DNA from: Candidatus Magasanikbacteria bacterium RIFCSPHIGHO2_01_FULL_41_23
Lineage (GTDB): Bacteria; Patescibacteria; ABY1; Magasanikbacterales; UBA922
Assembly (NCBI GenBank): GCA_001782805.1
Contig: MFPT01000012.1
Coordinates: 1-28,365 of the forward strand
Length of the DNA stretch: 28,365 nt
Reading direction: 5' to 3'
This document shows positions 1 to 8,171 of the stretch, piece after piece (within the stretch, counting starts at the first letter, position 1; each line of letters starts with the position of its first letter). A program made the translations under genes and the position numbers. Under the pieces are notes generated by a model. It did no database searches and was not told the origin of the DNA. It was given only the letters and a program-made list of their open reading frames with translations.

Positions 1-237
1 ATCGTAGGAAAGAAGCTTTGACATATATTGTGTCCATGGGTTAATTGAATAAGAGTTATTCTATTATTCCATTTACACAAAGTATTTTACAGACTCGGAA
101 ATTCCGGAGAACCACATCGCATCTGGTCAAATGGATGGGCAACATGACCATCTTCCTCAATAATTTTGCTTTTGTCAAGTAATTATGCTAAATTAATTAA
201 TAATTAAGCCTAGGTTAGGCCTCTTTATTCTAAAATT
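1..237. other. Upstream non-coding stretch, possibly with the tail of a preceding gene
   Basis: No complete gene is seen here. A short open frame on the + strand runs from the window edge to a TAA at 42-44 and could be the last dozen or so codons of a truncated upstream gene, but it is too short to identify. The remainder is AT-rich. It holds a small inverted repeat near 207-221 (GCCTA/TAGGC) and a weak possible -35 TTGTCA at 172-177 with no convincing -10. The promoter of the gene at 238 therefore cannot be placed with confidence. Confidence 0.3.
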
Positions 238-1227
238 ATGGAACATCTTAAATTTTTTAAGGACATCAACAAATCAAGTGTTGCTGAAGCCGGTGGCAAA
301 GGCGCCTCACTTGGTGAAATGACCAATGCCGGAATTGTAGTTCCGCCTGGGTTTGTGATATTGGCCAATGCGTTTGACCGTTTTATGGAAGAAACGCATC
401 TGAGGGAAGAAATTGTCGCACGTTTGTCCCAAGTTAATCCGGCTGATATGGCGAGTGTTGAACGGGCGAGTCGTGTTCTGCGTGATGTTATTCACGATAC
501 AACCATGCCAGCTGATTTAACCGCGGAAATTTTGTTGGCCTTTGATAAGCTAAACGCGGAATTTGTGGCGGTGCGTTCCAGCGCCACTGCCGAAGATTCA
601 TTGGTGGCCAGCTGGGCTGGGGAACTGGAAACATATCTAAATACCACACGGGAAAATGTTGTTGAACGCGTGCGTCAATGTTGGTCATCGCTTTTTACGC
701 CGCGCGCAATTTTTTATCGTCATGAAAAAAATTTAGTTGACGCGCCTGTTTCCGTTGCTGTTGTCATTCAAAAAATGATTCAATCGAAAATTTCCGGTAT
801 TGCGTTTACAGTTCATCCGGTTACTGAGGATCACAATCAAATGATTATTGAAGCCGCGCTGGGTTTGGGCGAGGCAATTGTGGGCGGTTTAGTTACGCCG
901 GACAGTTATATAATCAATAAAAAAGAAAAAAGTATTCTGGACATTTCCATTGGTGAACAAACACGTCAATTGCAAAAAAATACCCCTCGACATGACTCGG
1001 GACAAGCAATCATTAACAAAGGTGATGAAACTGGAGGAAACAATGAATGGATGCAATTGGGCGATAAAGGAAAAAAACAAAAATTAACCGGCAGACAAAT
1101 AATTGAATTGGCCGCGCTATGTCAGCGCATTGAAGATCATTATGGTTTTCCCTGTGATATTGAATGGGCGTTTGCCGATGAAAAATTTTACATCACTCAA
1201 AGTCGGCCAATTACAACGTTAAAATGA
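238..1227 (+). CDS. Stand-alone PEP synthase/PPDK-type ATP-grasp (N-terminal) domain protein
   Basis: The 329 residues match the ATP/pyruvate-phosphate dikinase N-terminal domain of phosphoenolpyruvate synthase. Visible hallmarks are a glycine-rich start (AGGKGASLGEM, about 18-28), the VRSSATAED loop (112-120) with its ATP-contacting Arg, AGELETYLN (about 127-135), and a closing QSRPITTL (321-328). In full-length enzymes (about 800 residues) this domain transfers phosphate from ATP to a swivelling histidine domain, which then phosphorylates pyruvate. Here the protein stops exactly at the domain end, so the histidine and PEP-binding TIM-barrel domains are absent. It may work with a separate swivel protein; one is encoded at 14951-16423, though in an island. 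The start at 238 gives a full domain; no clear Shine-Dalgarno is seen. The substrate is unknown. Confidence 0.8.
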   Translation: MEHLKFFKDINKSSVAEAGGKGASLGEMTNAGIVVPPGFVILANAFDRFMEETHLREEIVARLSQVNPADMASVERASRVLRDVIHDTTMPADLTAEILLAFDKLNAEFVAVRSSATAEDSLVASWAGELETYLNTTRENVVERVRQCWSSLFTPRAIFYRHEKNLVDAPVSVAVVIQKMIQSKISGIAFTVHPVTEDHNQMIIEAALGLGEAIVGGLVTPDSYIINKKEKSILDISIGEQTRQLQKNTPRHDSGQAIINKGDETGGNNEWMQLGDKGKKQKLTGRQIIELAALCQRIEDHYGFPCDIEWAFADEKFYITQSRPITTLK

Positions 1228-1254
1228 ATTTAAAAAAACTTACATTTTGAGTTA

Positions 1255-2322
1255 ATGAAAAAAAATCAAAAATCAAAAATTCTTGTTTGTTTATCCGGCG
1301 GCGTGGATTCTTCAGTGACCGCCGCTCTTTTGGTTCGCGCCGGCCATGACGTAACAGCCGCATTTATGATTCAATACCGGAGCGAAGATGAAAATTGTTG
1401 GCGTTATGAATATCGCGACGCCGTCCGAGTCGCGGCTCACCTAGGCATTCCTCTACTGCGCTTTGATTTTACGAAAGAATACGAAAAAAAAGTTTTGCAA
1501 AAAGTTTACAAAGAATACGAAGCCGGACGGACACCAAATCCGGATATTTTATGCAATCAATATATAAAATTTGGCGTATGGCTGGAAAAAGCTAACGAAC
1601 TTGGATTTGATTATTTGGCGACCGGCCATTATGCTCGCATTAAGAAAAAAGCAGGGGAATATTTTTTAGCAACGAGCAAAGATACCAGGAAAGATCAAAC
1701 CTATTTCTTGCATCAATTAAATCAAAAACAATTGGCCTATACATTATTTCCCATTGGCAATTATGCTAAAACACAAGTGCGCACGCTGGCCAAAAAATTC
1801 AAACTTCCTACAGCCGATAAAGCGGAAAGCATGGGAATTTGTTTTATTGGAGAGGTGCCGATGAAAAAATTTCTGCAGCCAAAAATAAAATCAAAGCCGG
1901 GATCAATTATTTCAACGAATGGCGAAGAAGTTGGTAGACATAGTGGTCTAGCTTTTGCGACGATTGGTCAACGTCATAATACCGGAATCGCCAAACAGGG
2001 GACAGCGCTTTATGTCGTGGGAAAAAATTTAGCTAAAAACACTCTAATTGTTGGCGCCAAAGATGATCCGAAACTTTTACAATCAAAAATTATTATTGAA
2101 AACATGCACTGGATTAGTGGACAAAAGCCCAAACTTCCATTACGATGTATGGTGAGACTTCGTCATCAGCAATCTTTGCAAAAATGTCGCATTGAGTCCC
2201 TTGACAAAATTATTTTTGATAAACCGCAATGGGGTGTGACCCCAGGACAATACGCGGTTTTGTACCAGAATAATATCTGCCTCGGTGGCGGAGCAGTGGC
2301 TACTATTAATTATCCTGTCTAA
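1255..2322 (+). CDS. mnmA: tRNA-specific 2-thiouridylase MnmA
   Basis: MnmA activates U34 of tRNA-Lys, tRNA-Glu and tRNA-Gln with ATP and inserts sulfur delivered as a persulfide, making 2-thiouridine. The 355-residue length is normal. The PP-loop SGGVDSS lies at 14-20. The two expected cysteines are present: C100 in PNPDILCNQYIKF and C196 in SMGICFIGE, matching the usual catalytic pair. ATGHYARI (122-129) and a C-terminal beta-barrel region ending CLGGGAV also fit. A tRNA-Gln(TTG), a normal MnmA substrate, is encoded in this window at 19837. The gene follows the ATP-grasp gene by 27 bp and precedes the DUF4173-like gene by 12 bp, so the three are probably cotranscribed. The N-terminus (MKKNQKSKILVCLSGG) has the usual spacing, supporting the chosen start. 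Confidence 0.95.
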   Translation: MKKNQKSKILVCLSGGVDSSVTAALLVRAGHDVTAAFMIQYRSEDENCWRYEYRDAVRVAAHLGIPLLRFDFTKEYEKKVLQKVYKEYEAGRTPNPDILCNQYIKFGVWLEKANELGFDYLATGHYARIKKKAGEYFLATSKDTRKDQTYFLHQLNQKQLAYTLFPIGNYAKTQVRTLAKKFKLPTADKAESMGICFIGEVPMKKFLQPKIKSKPGSIISTNGEEVGRHSGLAFATIGQRHNTGIAKQGTALYVVGKNLAKNTLIVGAKDDPKLLQSKIIIENMHWISGQKPKLPLRCMVRLRHQQSLQKCRIESLDKIIFDKPQWGVTPGQYAVLYQNNICLGGGAVATINYPV

Positions 2323-2334
2323 CTTTAGCGATAT

Positions 2335-4296
2335 ATGAATATCACACCACGAAATGCCGGCATACTGCGCGCTTCAGTGGCTTTTTTGCTGGCAGTTCTT
2401 TATGATGTGCTCTTTTATAAAAATGGACTGGGTATAAATTTCCCGATTTTTACCACGATTGCGTTGGCCACTTTTGCCGGAATTTCCCTGGCAACCAAAG
2501 AATTTCGCAATCGTTCGGCATTGTTGCTGGCTCTTCCAACACTGGCTTTTGCTTTTTCATCATTTTTTTATACCAATGAATTTAGTGTCTATGCTTCGCC
2601 GGTTTTAGGAATTTTAGGTTTACTTTTGGTGAGTATGATGCTGACTATTCAAGTTAACGGTCTGCCATTTTATCTTACTCAACTGGCTTTGCCGCGACAT
2701 TTTGATGGTTTAGTGAGCAATTGGAAAAATGTGTATCAGGATTTATTTACCTGGCGCGACGGCCAGGCTAAACGAGTCGTCTGGGGAATTGTGATTGCTT
2801 TTCCTCTCCTCATTGTTTTTGCCACGCTTTTGGCTGATGCTGATCCGATTTTTGCCGAATGGCTTAATGACTTAAATATCTGGGAAGGAATTTGGCGCGT
2901 GTTTAGAACTGTTGTTTTGACATTGATTGTTGCTGGTTTTTTCTATTTATTAGCCTCAGACAAAAACACTCTAACGGAAAAAATCAACAAAGTTTTTAAA
3001 ATGAACGCCGTGACCGTTGGTGTTGTCTTGGCACTTTTAAACGCGCTCTTTGTGTTATTTGTTTATATTCAAATTAAATATCTATTTGGTGGAGCCACCT
3101 ACGTTTTGACGAATGATATAACCTTGGCCGAATACGCTCGGAATGGATTTTTTGAGTTGGCGCGAGTGGTGGGGATAGCGGCTGTGCTCGTAATTGTCGT
3201 GCAAAGATCTTTTTCCTATCATGGATCGCATTGGTCAGTGAACGCTTTGCAGGTTTTATTTATTGGTCAGGTTGGAGTAGTGGCGGCCAGCGCTCTACGC
3301 CGTATGGCATTGTATCAAAATAATTATGGCTTCACTGCTTTGCGTCTGTATGTGGAATGGTTTATTTACGCCTTAATTTTTGCCTTGATTTTTTCCGGTC
3401 TGGCTTTATTATTGAAAATGACTTTCCGTCGATTTTTTCAAACTATACTCGCGGCCGCTTTTCTGACTGCGGCGCTAGTGTCTTTAGTCAATGTTGATTT
3501 TATTATTGCGCACGAAAATGTTGGCCGATATTTACAGGACAAAAAATCTTTGGACATGAATTATCTTTCAACCTTATCGCGTGACGCGGCTCCGGCTTAT
3601 GTTGATTTAGTTCAATCAGTCAACTTTGAATCCCTCAATATTACACAAAAATTAACATTTAATGATTTATTGGAACGTTATAAACATGAAAATGCCAGTT
3701 CCACGCTGTTTGCTTATACATGGTCGCAACAAAAAAGTCAAAAATTTATTAATCTACTTCCGGAAAATGTAAAAATCAGTATTGGGCTGGCCAGAGAAAA
3801 AGATAAAAAATATGAAGAACAAAATAGAGAGATAAATAATGTTGCTGTTTATAATCAAAAACCTTGTATAATGAACGTCATAAATGATGAATCATTGGTA
3901 GTGAGAGAAGGAACTAAGCCACGTCCGGCCGAACCGTACAATAATGTGAATTGCTTTGATTTGTTGGATAATGATAAAGAAAATATCCAGGCGCAAATAA
4001 TTACCAGATACAAGGAATCAAAAAATGACCTGTATAATGAAATGAAAACGGGTGATCAAGAAAACGTCTATAGTATTATTCGGCTTGATCGTTTAACAAA
4101 ACAAACAAATGTACTATATACCAAAGATCTGGAAGTTGCCCCAAAAGAAAATATGTTTAATTCATTTGGTCCGAGTAATTACATAATACAAAAAACCGGA
4201 AATTTGATTGAATCTGACTACGATAATCGTGATTGGTATGTGTATCCGCTCATCCTTGATGGAGGTTATCATTTAGCCGATAAAAAATTGTACTAA
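2335..4296 (+). CDS. Polytopic membrane protein, DUF4173-like
   Basis: The 653-residue protein has two parts. Roughly residues 1-395 are a run of hydrophobic segments (about ten or more predicted helices) and contain TLAEYARNGFFELARV followed later by YGFTALRLYVEW, signatures I recognise from the DUF4173 (DUF4153-like) membrane family. The remaining 250 or so residues are hydrophilic and rich in Asn, Lys and Tyr, with no motif I recognise; many DUF4173 proteins lack such a long tail. The function is unknown. It sits between two tRNA-related genes, mnmA (12-bp gap) and alaS (1-bp gap), which looks like operon packing rather than evidence of a shared role. The family call rests on recalled motifs and was not checked by a profile search. 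Confidence 0.65.
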   Translation: MNITPRNAGILRASVAFLLAVLYDVLFYKNGLGINFPIFTTIALATFAGISLATKEFRNRSALLLALPTLAFAFSSFFYTNEFSVYASPVLGILGLLLVSMMLTIQVNGLPFYLTQLALPRHFDGLVSNWKNVYQDLFTWRDGQAKRVVWGIVIAFPLLIVFATLLADADPIFAEWLNDLNIWEGIWRVFRTVVLTLIVAGFFYLLASDKNTLTEKINKVFKMNAVTVGVVLALLNALFVLFVYIQIKYLFGGATYVLTNDITLAEYARNGFFELARVVGIAAVLVIVVQRSFSYHGSHWSVNALQVLFIGQVGVVAASALRRMALYQNNYGFTALRLYVEWFIYALIFALIFSGLALLLKMTFRRFFQTILAAAFLTAALVSLVNVDFIIAHENVGRYLQDKKSLDMNYLSTLSRDAAPAYVDLVQSVNFESLNITQKLTFNDLLERYKHENASSTLFAYTWSQQKSQKFINLLPENVKISIGLAREKDKKYEEQNREINNVAVYNQKPCIMNVINDESLVVREGTKPRPAEPYNNVNCFDLLDNDKENIQAQIITRYKESKNDLYNEMKTGDQENVYSIIRLDRLTKQTNVLYTKDLEVAPKENMFNSFGPSNYIIQKTGNLIESDYDNRDWYVYPLILDGGYHLADKKLY

Positions 4297-4297
4297 T

Positions 4298-6232
4298 ATG
4301 CTCGGTTCTCATGAAATCCGCGCGCGTTATTTGAATTTTTTTCAAAAAGAGAATCACGTTATAATTCCTTCATCTTCACTTTTGCCGGAAAATGATCCCA
4401 CAACCTTATTTACCGGTTCAGGCATGCAGCCAATGGTTCCGTATTTGTTGGGAGAATCACATTCATTGGGAGTACGGATTGTCGATTCACAAAAATGTTT
4501 TCGTTCCCAAGATATAGAAGAGGTCGGAGATAATCGTCATACTACTTTTTTTGAAATGCTAGGGAATTGGTCATTAGGTGACTATTTTAAGACTGAACAA
4601 ATTTCGTGGATGTTTGAATTTTTGACTAATCCGGAAATCGGACTTGGACTTGATGCGCGTCGGCTTTATTTTACTTGCTTCCGCGGCAATCAAGAAATCG
4701 GTATTCCTCAGGATACCGATTCGGCTGAACTTTGGCAAAAATTACTGCAAGAAAAAAATATTGATGCCAAAATCGTCGATTGGTCGGAACGCGATGGTAT
4801 GCAAGCTGGTCGCATTTTTTATTACGATGAAAAAAAGAATTGGTGGAGCCGCGCCGGAATTCCCGGCAAAATGCCCGTGGGTGAACCGGGCGGTCCGGAC
4901 ACGGAAATGTTTTGGGATTTCAATCCGGAGTGCGGAGAAAATCATTTGGATGGAGCCACTGATATTGTTAAATTTGGTAATGTTTGTCATGTGAATTGTG
5001 ATTGCGGACGATTTTTGGAAATTGGCAACAATGTTTTCATGCAATATCATCGGACAGAGTCCGGTTTTGAACTTTTGCCGCAAACCAATGTTGATTTTGG
5101 CGGCGGACTGGAACGCTTGGCCGCGGCAGTGCGTAATGATGCTGATGTTTTTAATATTGATTTATTTGACGGCATGAAAGCAGTGCTGGAACAAGCCAGC
5201 GGACAACGTTATGCGGATTATGTGCCCGAGATTACCAAATCATTTCGCGTTATTCTTGATCATTTGCGCGCGGCCGCATTTCTCATTGCGGACAATGCGA
5301 TTCCATCCAATAAAGATCAGGGTTATTTTACACGTCGACTTATTCGTCGCTCAATTCGATACGCACATATGCTTGGTATTCAAAAAAATTTCTGCGCTGC
5401 TATAGCCGAAGAAACAATTAAAACTTACGCTTCTGCCTATCCCCAATTAATTGAACAAAAAAAACTAATTATATCTGAACTGGAAAAAGAAGAAACTAAA
5501 TTTAAACGCACGATTGAACATGGCATAAAAAAATTCAATGAAATTACCAAATTAATGCCGGCCAATTCAGCTATTCCAACCGAAGAGATATTTGATTTGT
5601 ACCAATCATACGGATTTTCTTTGGAAATTACCCAAGAACTGGCTACGGAAAAAAATTTAGTGGTCAATGAAACTGAATTTCGAACATATTTGAAACAGCA
5701 TCAAGACCAATCACGTGCCGGATCGGAGCAAAAATTTAAAGGGGGGTTGGCCGATCACAGCGAAATGAGCGTTAAGTATCATACGGCCACGCATTTGTTG
5801 CACGCGGCAGTGTTAAAAATCCTTGGCGCACACGCGGTGCAAAAAGGCAGTAATATTACGCCGGAACGTTTACGTTTTGATTTTGCGCATGGTGATAAAT
5901 TAACCGCTGAACAAATTAAAGCGGTGGAAGATTTGGTGAACGCGGCCATTGCGCGAGATTATTCGGTCACTTTTCAAATTATTCCTGTGGCCGAAGCCAA
6001 AGCCAAAAAAGCGATTGGTTTATTTGCCGGTAAATATGAAGAAATGGTAAAAGTGTATACAGTGGGAGATCCAGAAGGTTTGCCTGATGCTAATTCAACC
6101 GCGCCAACTTTCAGTCGTGAATTTTGTGGCGGCCCGCATGTGGAACACACGGGTATTATTGGTCATTTTAAAATTGTAAAAGAAGAAGCGGTCAGTGCTG
6201 GAGTTCGGCGAATTAAGGCAATTGTTGAATGA
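4298..6232 (+). CDS. alaS: Alanyl-tRNA synthetase, short form lacking the C-Ala domain
   Basis: AlaRS charges tRNA-Ala and edits mischarged Ser and Gly. At 644 residues it is far below the usual 870 or so. Residues 1 to about 240 are the class II catalytic core, with FTGSGMQPMVPYLLG, KCFRSQDIEEVGDNRHTTFFEMLGN (motif 2 region) and GGGLERLA (motif 3). A tRNA-recognition segment follows. The editing domain is present with its metal-binding residues: HTATH gives H495 and H499, and CGGPH gives C610 and H614. The protein ends about 30 residues later (RRIKAIVE), so the long coiled linker and C-Ala/DHHA1 domain are missing. The start is 1 bp after the previous stop, implying translational coupling. 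The stop is TGA, evidence that TGA is not recoded in this organism. Confidence 0.95.
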   Translation: MLGSHEIRARYLNFFQKENHVIIPSSSLLPENDPTTLFTGSGMQPMVPYLLGESHSLGVRIVDSQKCFRSQDIEEVGDNRHTTFFEMLGNWSLGDYFKTEQISWMFEFLTNPEIGLGLDARRLYFTCFRGNQEIGIPQDTDSAELWQKLLQEKNIDAKIVDWSERDGMQAGRIFYYDEKKNWWSRAGIPGKMPVGEPGGPDTEMFWDFNPECGENHLDGATDIVKFGNVCHVNCDCGRFLEIGNNVFMQYHRTESGFELLPQTNVDFGGGLERLAAAVRNDADVFNIDLFDGMKAVLEQASGQRYADYVPEITKSFRVILDHLRAAAFLIADNAIPSNKDQGYFTRRLIRRSIRYAHMLGIQKNFCAAIAEETIKTYASAYPQLIEQKKLIISELEKEETKFKRTIEHGIKKFNEITKLMPANSAIPTEEIFDLYQSYGFSLEITQELATEKNLVVNETEFRTYLKQHQDQSRAGSEQKFKGGLADHSEMSVKYHTATHLLHAAVLKILGAHAVQKGSNITPERLRFDFAHGDKLTAEQIKAVEDLVNAAIARDYSVTFQIIPVAEAKAKKAIGLFAGKYEEMVKVYTVGDPEGLPDANSTAPTFSREFCGGPHVEHTGIIGHFKIVKEEAVSAGVRRIKAIVE

Positions 6233-6348
6233 CGAACACATTAAGGAAATTAAAATAAAAATTCCTTGCATAACTTTTTCTGAGACTCTCATAAATATCG
6301 AGCTCAAAAAAGCTATATTCAGTCCATTTTTATTTTAATCAATACAAC

Positions 6349-6786
6349 ATGAAATACATGAAACAAAAAATCCTCAATTTGATACAGCGACTCTGGAGTG
6401 CTCGTCGCCAATTCGCGTGCTATACCACCATTGGTATATCGGCAGTTTTGGCTGACATGACCAGTCTATTTATATTAAAAGAATATTTTGGTTTTTCTCC
6501 GGTTTTCGCTGTTATTTGTAATCAGCCTCTTATTATACTTTTTGTTTTTTTGGCTAACAAAAAATGGTCGTTTAAGGCAGCAGGGCAAACACGTTCGCAA
6601 TTTATTCGTTTTGTTACTTTGGTTTTAATTAATTACACAATTTCAGTAATTTGGATCTGGTTTTTTGCTCAAGTATTGGGAATCAATTATTTGCTGGCCA
6701 AGATCGCCAACATAATTTTGGCTGTCAGCTGGAATTTTTTAACGTATAAATACTGGATTTACGCTGTGCATAAACCCGTAGATTAA
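6349..6786 (+). CDS. GtrA-like small membrane protein
   Basis: A 145-residue protein with four predicted membrane helices (about 22-40, 45-68, 86-107 and 114-133) separated by short charged loops. The pattern of RQFACYTTIGISAVLADM at the start of helix 1 and NKKWSFK in the central loop fits the GtrA/DPMS family. These proteins are thought to help move or present polyprenyl-linked sugars for envelope glycosylation. The placement between alaS and the infA operon says little, but the later flippase and glycosyltransferase genes give a plausible pathway. A weak -10-like TATATT lies at 6314-6319. The ATG at 6349 is used; a second ATG four codons in is an alternative start. Confidence 0.75.
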   Translation: MKYMKQKILNLIQRLWSARRQFACYTTIGISAVLADMTSLFILKEYFGFSPVFAVICNQPLIILFVFLANKKWSFKAAGQTRSQFIRFVTLVLINYTISVIWIWFFAQVLGINYLLAKIANIILAVSWNFLTYKYWIYAVHKPVD

Positions 6787-6789
6787 CTA

Positions 6790-6818
6790 TTGACAGATTA
6801 ATTAACAGCTCTTATAAT
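6790..6818 (+). promoter_or_regulatory. Consensus sigma-70 promoter of the infA/ribosomal operon
   Basis: A perfect -35 TTGACA (6790-6795) and a perfect -10 TATAAT (6813-6818) are separated by 17 bp. Transcription would start near 6825, about 15 nt before the infA ATG. This is among the strongest promoters in the window, suitable for a ribosomal protein operon. Confidence 0.88.
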
Positions 6819-6838
6819 AGGGCGGTAATTTTAAAGCA

Positions 6839-7054
6839 ATGGCAAAAACAGATATTCTCGAAGTGCGTGGCCGAATAGACGAAGTTCTACCGGGCGCCAA
6901 ATTCCGCGTGATCCTTGAGAACGATCATGAAGTAATCGCGCACTTGTCAGGCAAAATGCGCGTGTACAATATTCGGTTGGGAGTCGGCGACGATGTCAAA
7001 GTAGAAATGACTCCGTACGATTTGACTAAAGGACGAATTACATTTCGGTTCTAA
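6839..7054 (+). CDS. infA: Translation initiation factor IF-1
   Basis: IF-1 binds the A site of the 30S subunit during initiation. The 71-residue product is full length for the family and is a single S1-like OB fold. GRIDEVLPGAKFRVILENDHEVIAHLSGKMR and the closing DLTKGRITFRF (with only small differences from the common form) are diagnostic. It is the first gene after the consensus promoter at 6790-6818 and leads into rpmJ, rpsM, rpsK, rpsD, rpoA and rplQ, the classical bacterial order. The 120-bp gap to rpmJ is unusually long and holds a structured RNA described separately. Confidence 0.97.
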   Translation: MAKTDILEVRGRIDEVLPGAKFRVILENDHEVIAHLSGKMRVYNIRLGVGDDVKVEMTPYDLTKGRITFRF

Positions 7055-7074
7055 ACAATTTAAAATAAGTTACA

Positions 7075-7160
7075 ATCAACCAGTGCGGTGGAGTTGATGG
7101 CCAGTGGTCTCTAAGATGAGATAGGCCAAGATCAACGCAGATATCGCGGCAGTGGTTGAT
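7075..7160 (+). ncRNA. Candidate structured leader RNA upstream of rpmJ
   Basis: This 86-nt segment folds by eye into nested helices. The outer stem is ATCAACCA (7075-7082) with TGGTTGAT (7153-7160), an exact 8-bp match, extended after one mismatch by TGC/GCA (7084-7086 with 7149-7151). The inner stem pairs GTTGAT (7093-7098) with ATCAAC (7131-7136) and, across a 3-nt bulge, GGCC (7099-7102) with GGCC (7124-7127). It is capped by TCTC/GAGA (7108-7111 with 7118-7121). The element sits 14 nt before the rpmJ ATG, inside a ribosomal operon, where autoregulatory protein-binding leaders are common. I do not recognise it as a known class; the regulatory role is inference. Confidence 0.6.
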
Positions 7161-7174
7161 ATTTTTTAATACTT

Positions 7175-7312
7175 ATGAAGGTTCAGGCCTCAGTCAAAAC
7201 TCGTTGTAAAAACTGCAAAGTCATCCGCCGTCAAGGCGTGGTGTGTATTATTTGTGAAAATCCCCGTCACAAGCAGCGCCAAGGTAAAAAACAGCGTCGT
7301 CACGCCGCATAA
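7175..7312 (+). CDS. rpmJ: 50S ribosomal protein L36
   Basis: A 45-residue basic protein beginning MKVQASVKTRCKNCKVIRRQG and containing NPRHKQRQG, the hallmark of L36, which lies in domain V of 23S rRNA. The zinc ligands C11, C14, C27 and H32 are all present, with an extra Cys at 24. The tail GKKQRRHAA is a few residues longer than in most bacteria (usually 37-38). It lies between the structured leader and rpsM, 11 bp before the latter, as in the standard operon order. The ATG at 7175 has no obvious Shine-Dalgarno, as for most genes here. Confidence 0.95.
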   Translation: MKVQASVKTRCKNCKVIRRQGVVCIICENPRHKQRQGKKQRRHAA

Positions 7313-7323
7313 TTAATAATAAT

Positions 7324-7710
7324 ATGAGAGTTGCCGGAGTAACAATTCCCCGCGATAAACGAATCATCATTGCCCTCACCTATATCTATGGCGTCGGTTC
7401 TGTCACTGCCAAAAAAATCTTGGAACTGGCCAAGCTCGATGCCAATATCCGAGTAAAAGATTTGACTGAAGTGCAAGAAGATTTGGTTCGGACCATTATT
7501 GAAAAACAATATACGACTGAAGGTGATTTGCGTCGTCAGATTCAGTCCAATCTTAAACGACTCAAAGATATTAAGTGTTTTCGTGGCATTCGGCACATGC
7601 GTCATTTGCCTGTTCGCGGACAACGTACCAAAACCAATTCTAGAACTGTGCGCGGCAACAAACGCAATTTGGCTCCAAGTGGCAAGAAAAATTCGGCACA
7701 AAAAACATAA
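7324..7710 (+). CDS. rpsM: 30S ribosomal protein S13
   Basis: S13 sits in the head of the small subunit, touching the P-site tRNA and forming inter-subunit bridges. The 128-residue protein starts MRVAGVTIPRDKRI, has the helix-hairpin-helix segment YIYGVGSVTAKKIL, and contains RGIRHMRHLPVRGQRTKTNSRTVRG, the strongly conserved basic tail region. Length is normal. It follows rpmJ by 11 bp and precedes rpsK by 54 bp; that longer gap holds a motif also found before rpsI. Confidence 0.97.
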   Translation: MRVAGVTIPRDKRIIIALTYIYGVGSVTAKKILELAKLDANIRVKDLTEVQEDLVRTIIEKQYTTEGDLRRQIQSNLKRLKDIKCFRGIRHMRHLPVRGQRTKTNSRTVRGNKRNLAPSGKKNSAQKT

Positions 7711-7730
7711 TTAATTATATTTATAATAAG

Positions 7731-7748
7731 CTTATTTATAGTGAGCTT
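7731..7748 (+). promoter_or_regulatory. Leader motif shared by rpsK and rpsI (copy 1)
   Basis: CTTATTTATAGTGAGCTT here matches the segment at 10213-10230 at 17 of 18 positions, and both copies are followed within 10-16 nt by GAAGTATGGC containing the start codon. TATAGT (7737-7742) resembles a -10 element, although no good -35 is seen. Overlapping it is a 12-bp palindrome, AATAAGCTTATT (7725-7736). It may be an internal promoter or a leader element bound by a ribosomal protein. Confidence 0.4.
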
Positions 7749-7764
7749 GCCGAACTATTGAAGT

Positions 7765-8154
7765 ATGGCAGAAAAAAAACTGGTCAAAAAGAAAAAAGTC
7801 ATTAAAATTGTGTCGCACGGCCATGCCTATGTTCAGGCAACTTTTAATAACACTATTGTGAGTGTCACTGATCAAAATGGTGATGTCATTGGCTGGGCCA
7901 GCGCTGGCGGAGCCGGTTTCAAAGGCCCAAAAAAAGCCACTCCTTATGCCGCTGGAATAGTGGTGAAAAAAATATTGGATGCGATTAAAGATGTTGGTCT
8001 AAAAGAAGTCAATGTTTTTGTTAAAGGAATCGGTGGTGGTCGCGAAGCGGCGATCCGCGCTTTCAATACGAACGGCATTCAAATTTTGTCAATTAAAGAT
8101 ATAACACCAATTCCGCATAACGGCTGTCGGCCGCCTAAACGTCGCCGGGTTTAA
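7765..8154 (+). CDS. rpsK: 30S ribosomal protein S11
   Basis: S11 forms part of the small-subunit platform near the Shine-Dalgarno:anti-Shine-Dalgarno helix. The 129-residue sequence has the usual lysine-rich start, then GHAYVQATFNNTIVSVTDQNG, GWASAGGAGFKG, TPYAAG, KGIGGGREAAIRA and the invariant C-terminal ITPIPHNGCRPPKRRRV. It is full length and unmistakable. It lies between rpsM and rpsD as in most bacteria. Its upstream gap carries the leader motif also found before rpsI. Confidence 0.98.
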   Translation: MAEKKLVKKKKVIKIVSHGHAYVQATFNNTIVSVTDQNGDVIGWASAGGAGFKGPKKATPYAAGIVVKKILDAIKDVGLKEVNVFVKGIGGGREAAIRAFNTNGIQILSIKDITPIPHNGCRPPKRRRV

Positions 8155-8171
8155 TTAATTCAAACATTGCT

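Noticed and set aside
4742..5083. Long antisense open frame within alaS
   Set aside because: It lies wholly opposite a strongly conserved synthetase and encodes nothing recognisable; it is a shadow of the coding strand.
6243..6267. Terminator after alaS (AAGGAA/TTCCTT hairpin)
   Set aside because: The stem is only 6 bp with a 13-nt loop, and no T run follows directly.
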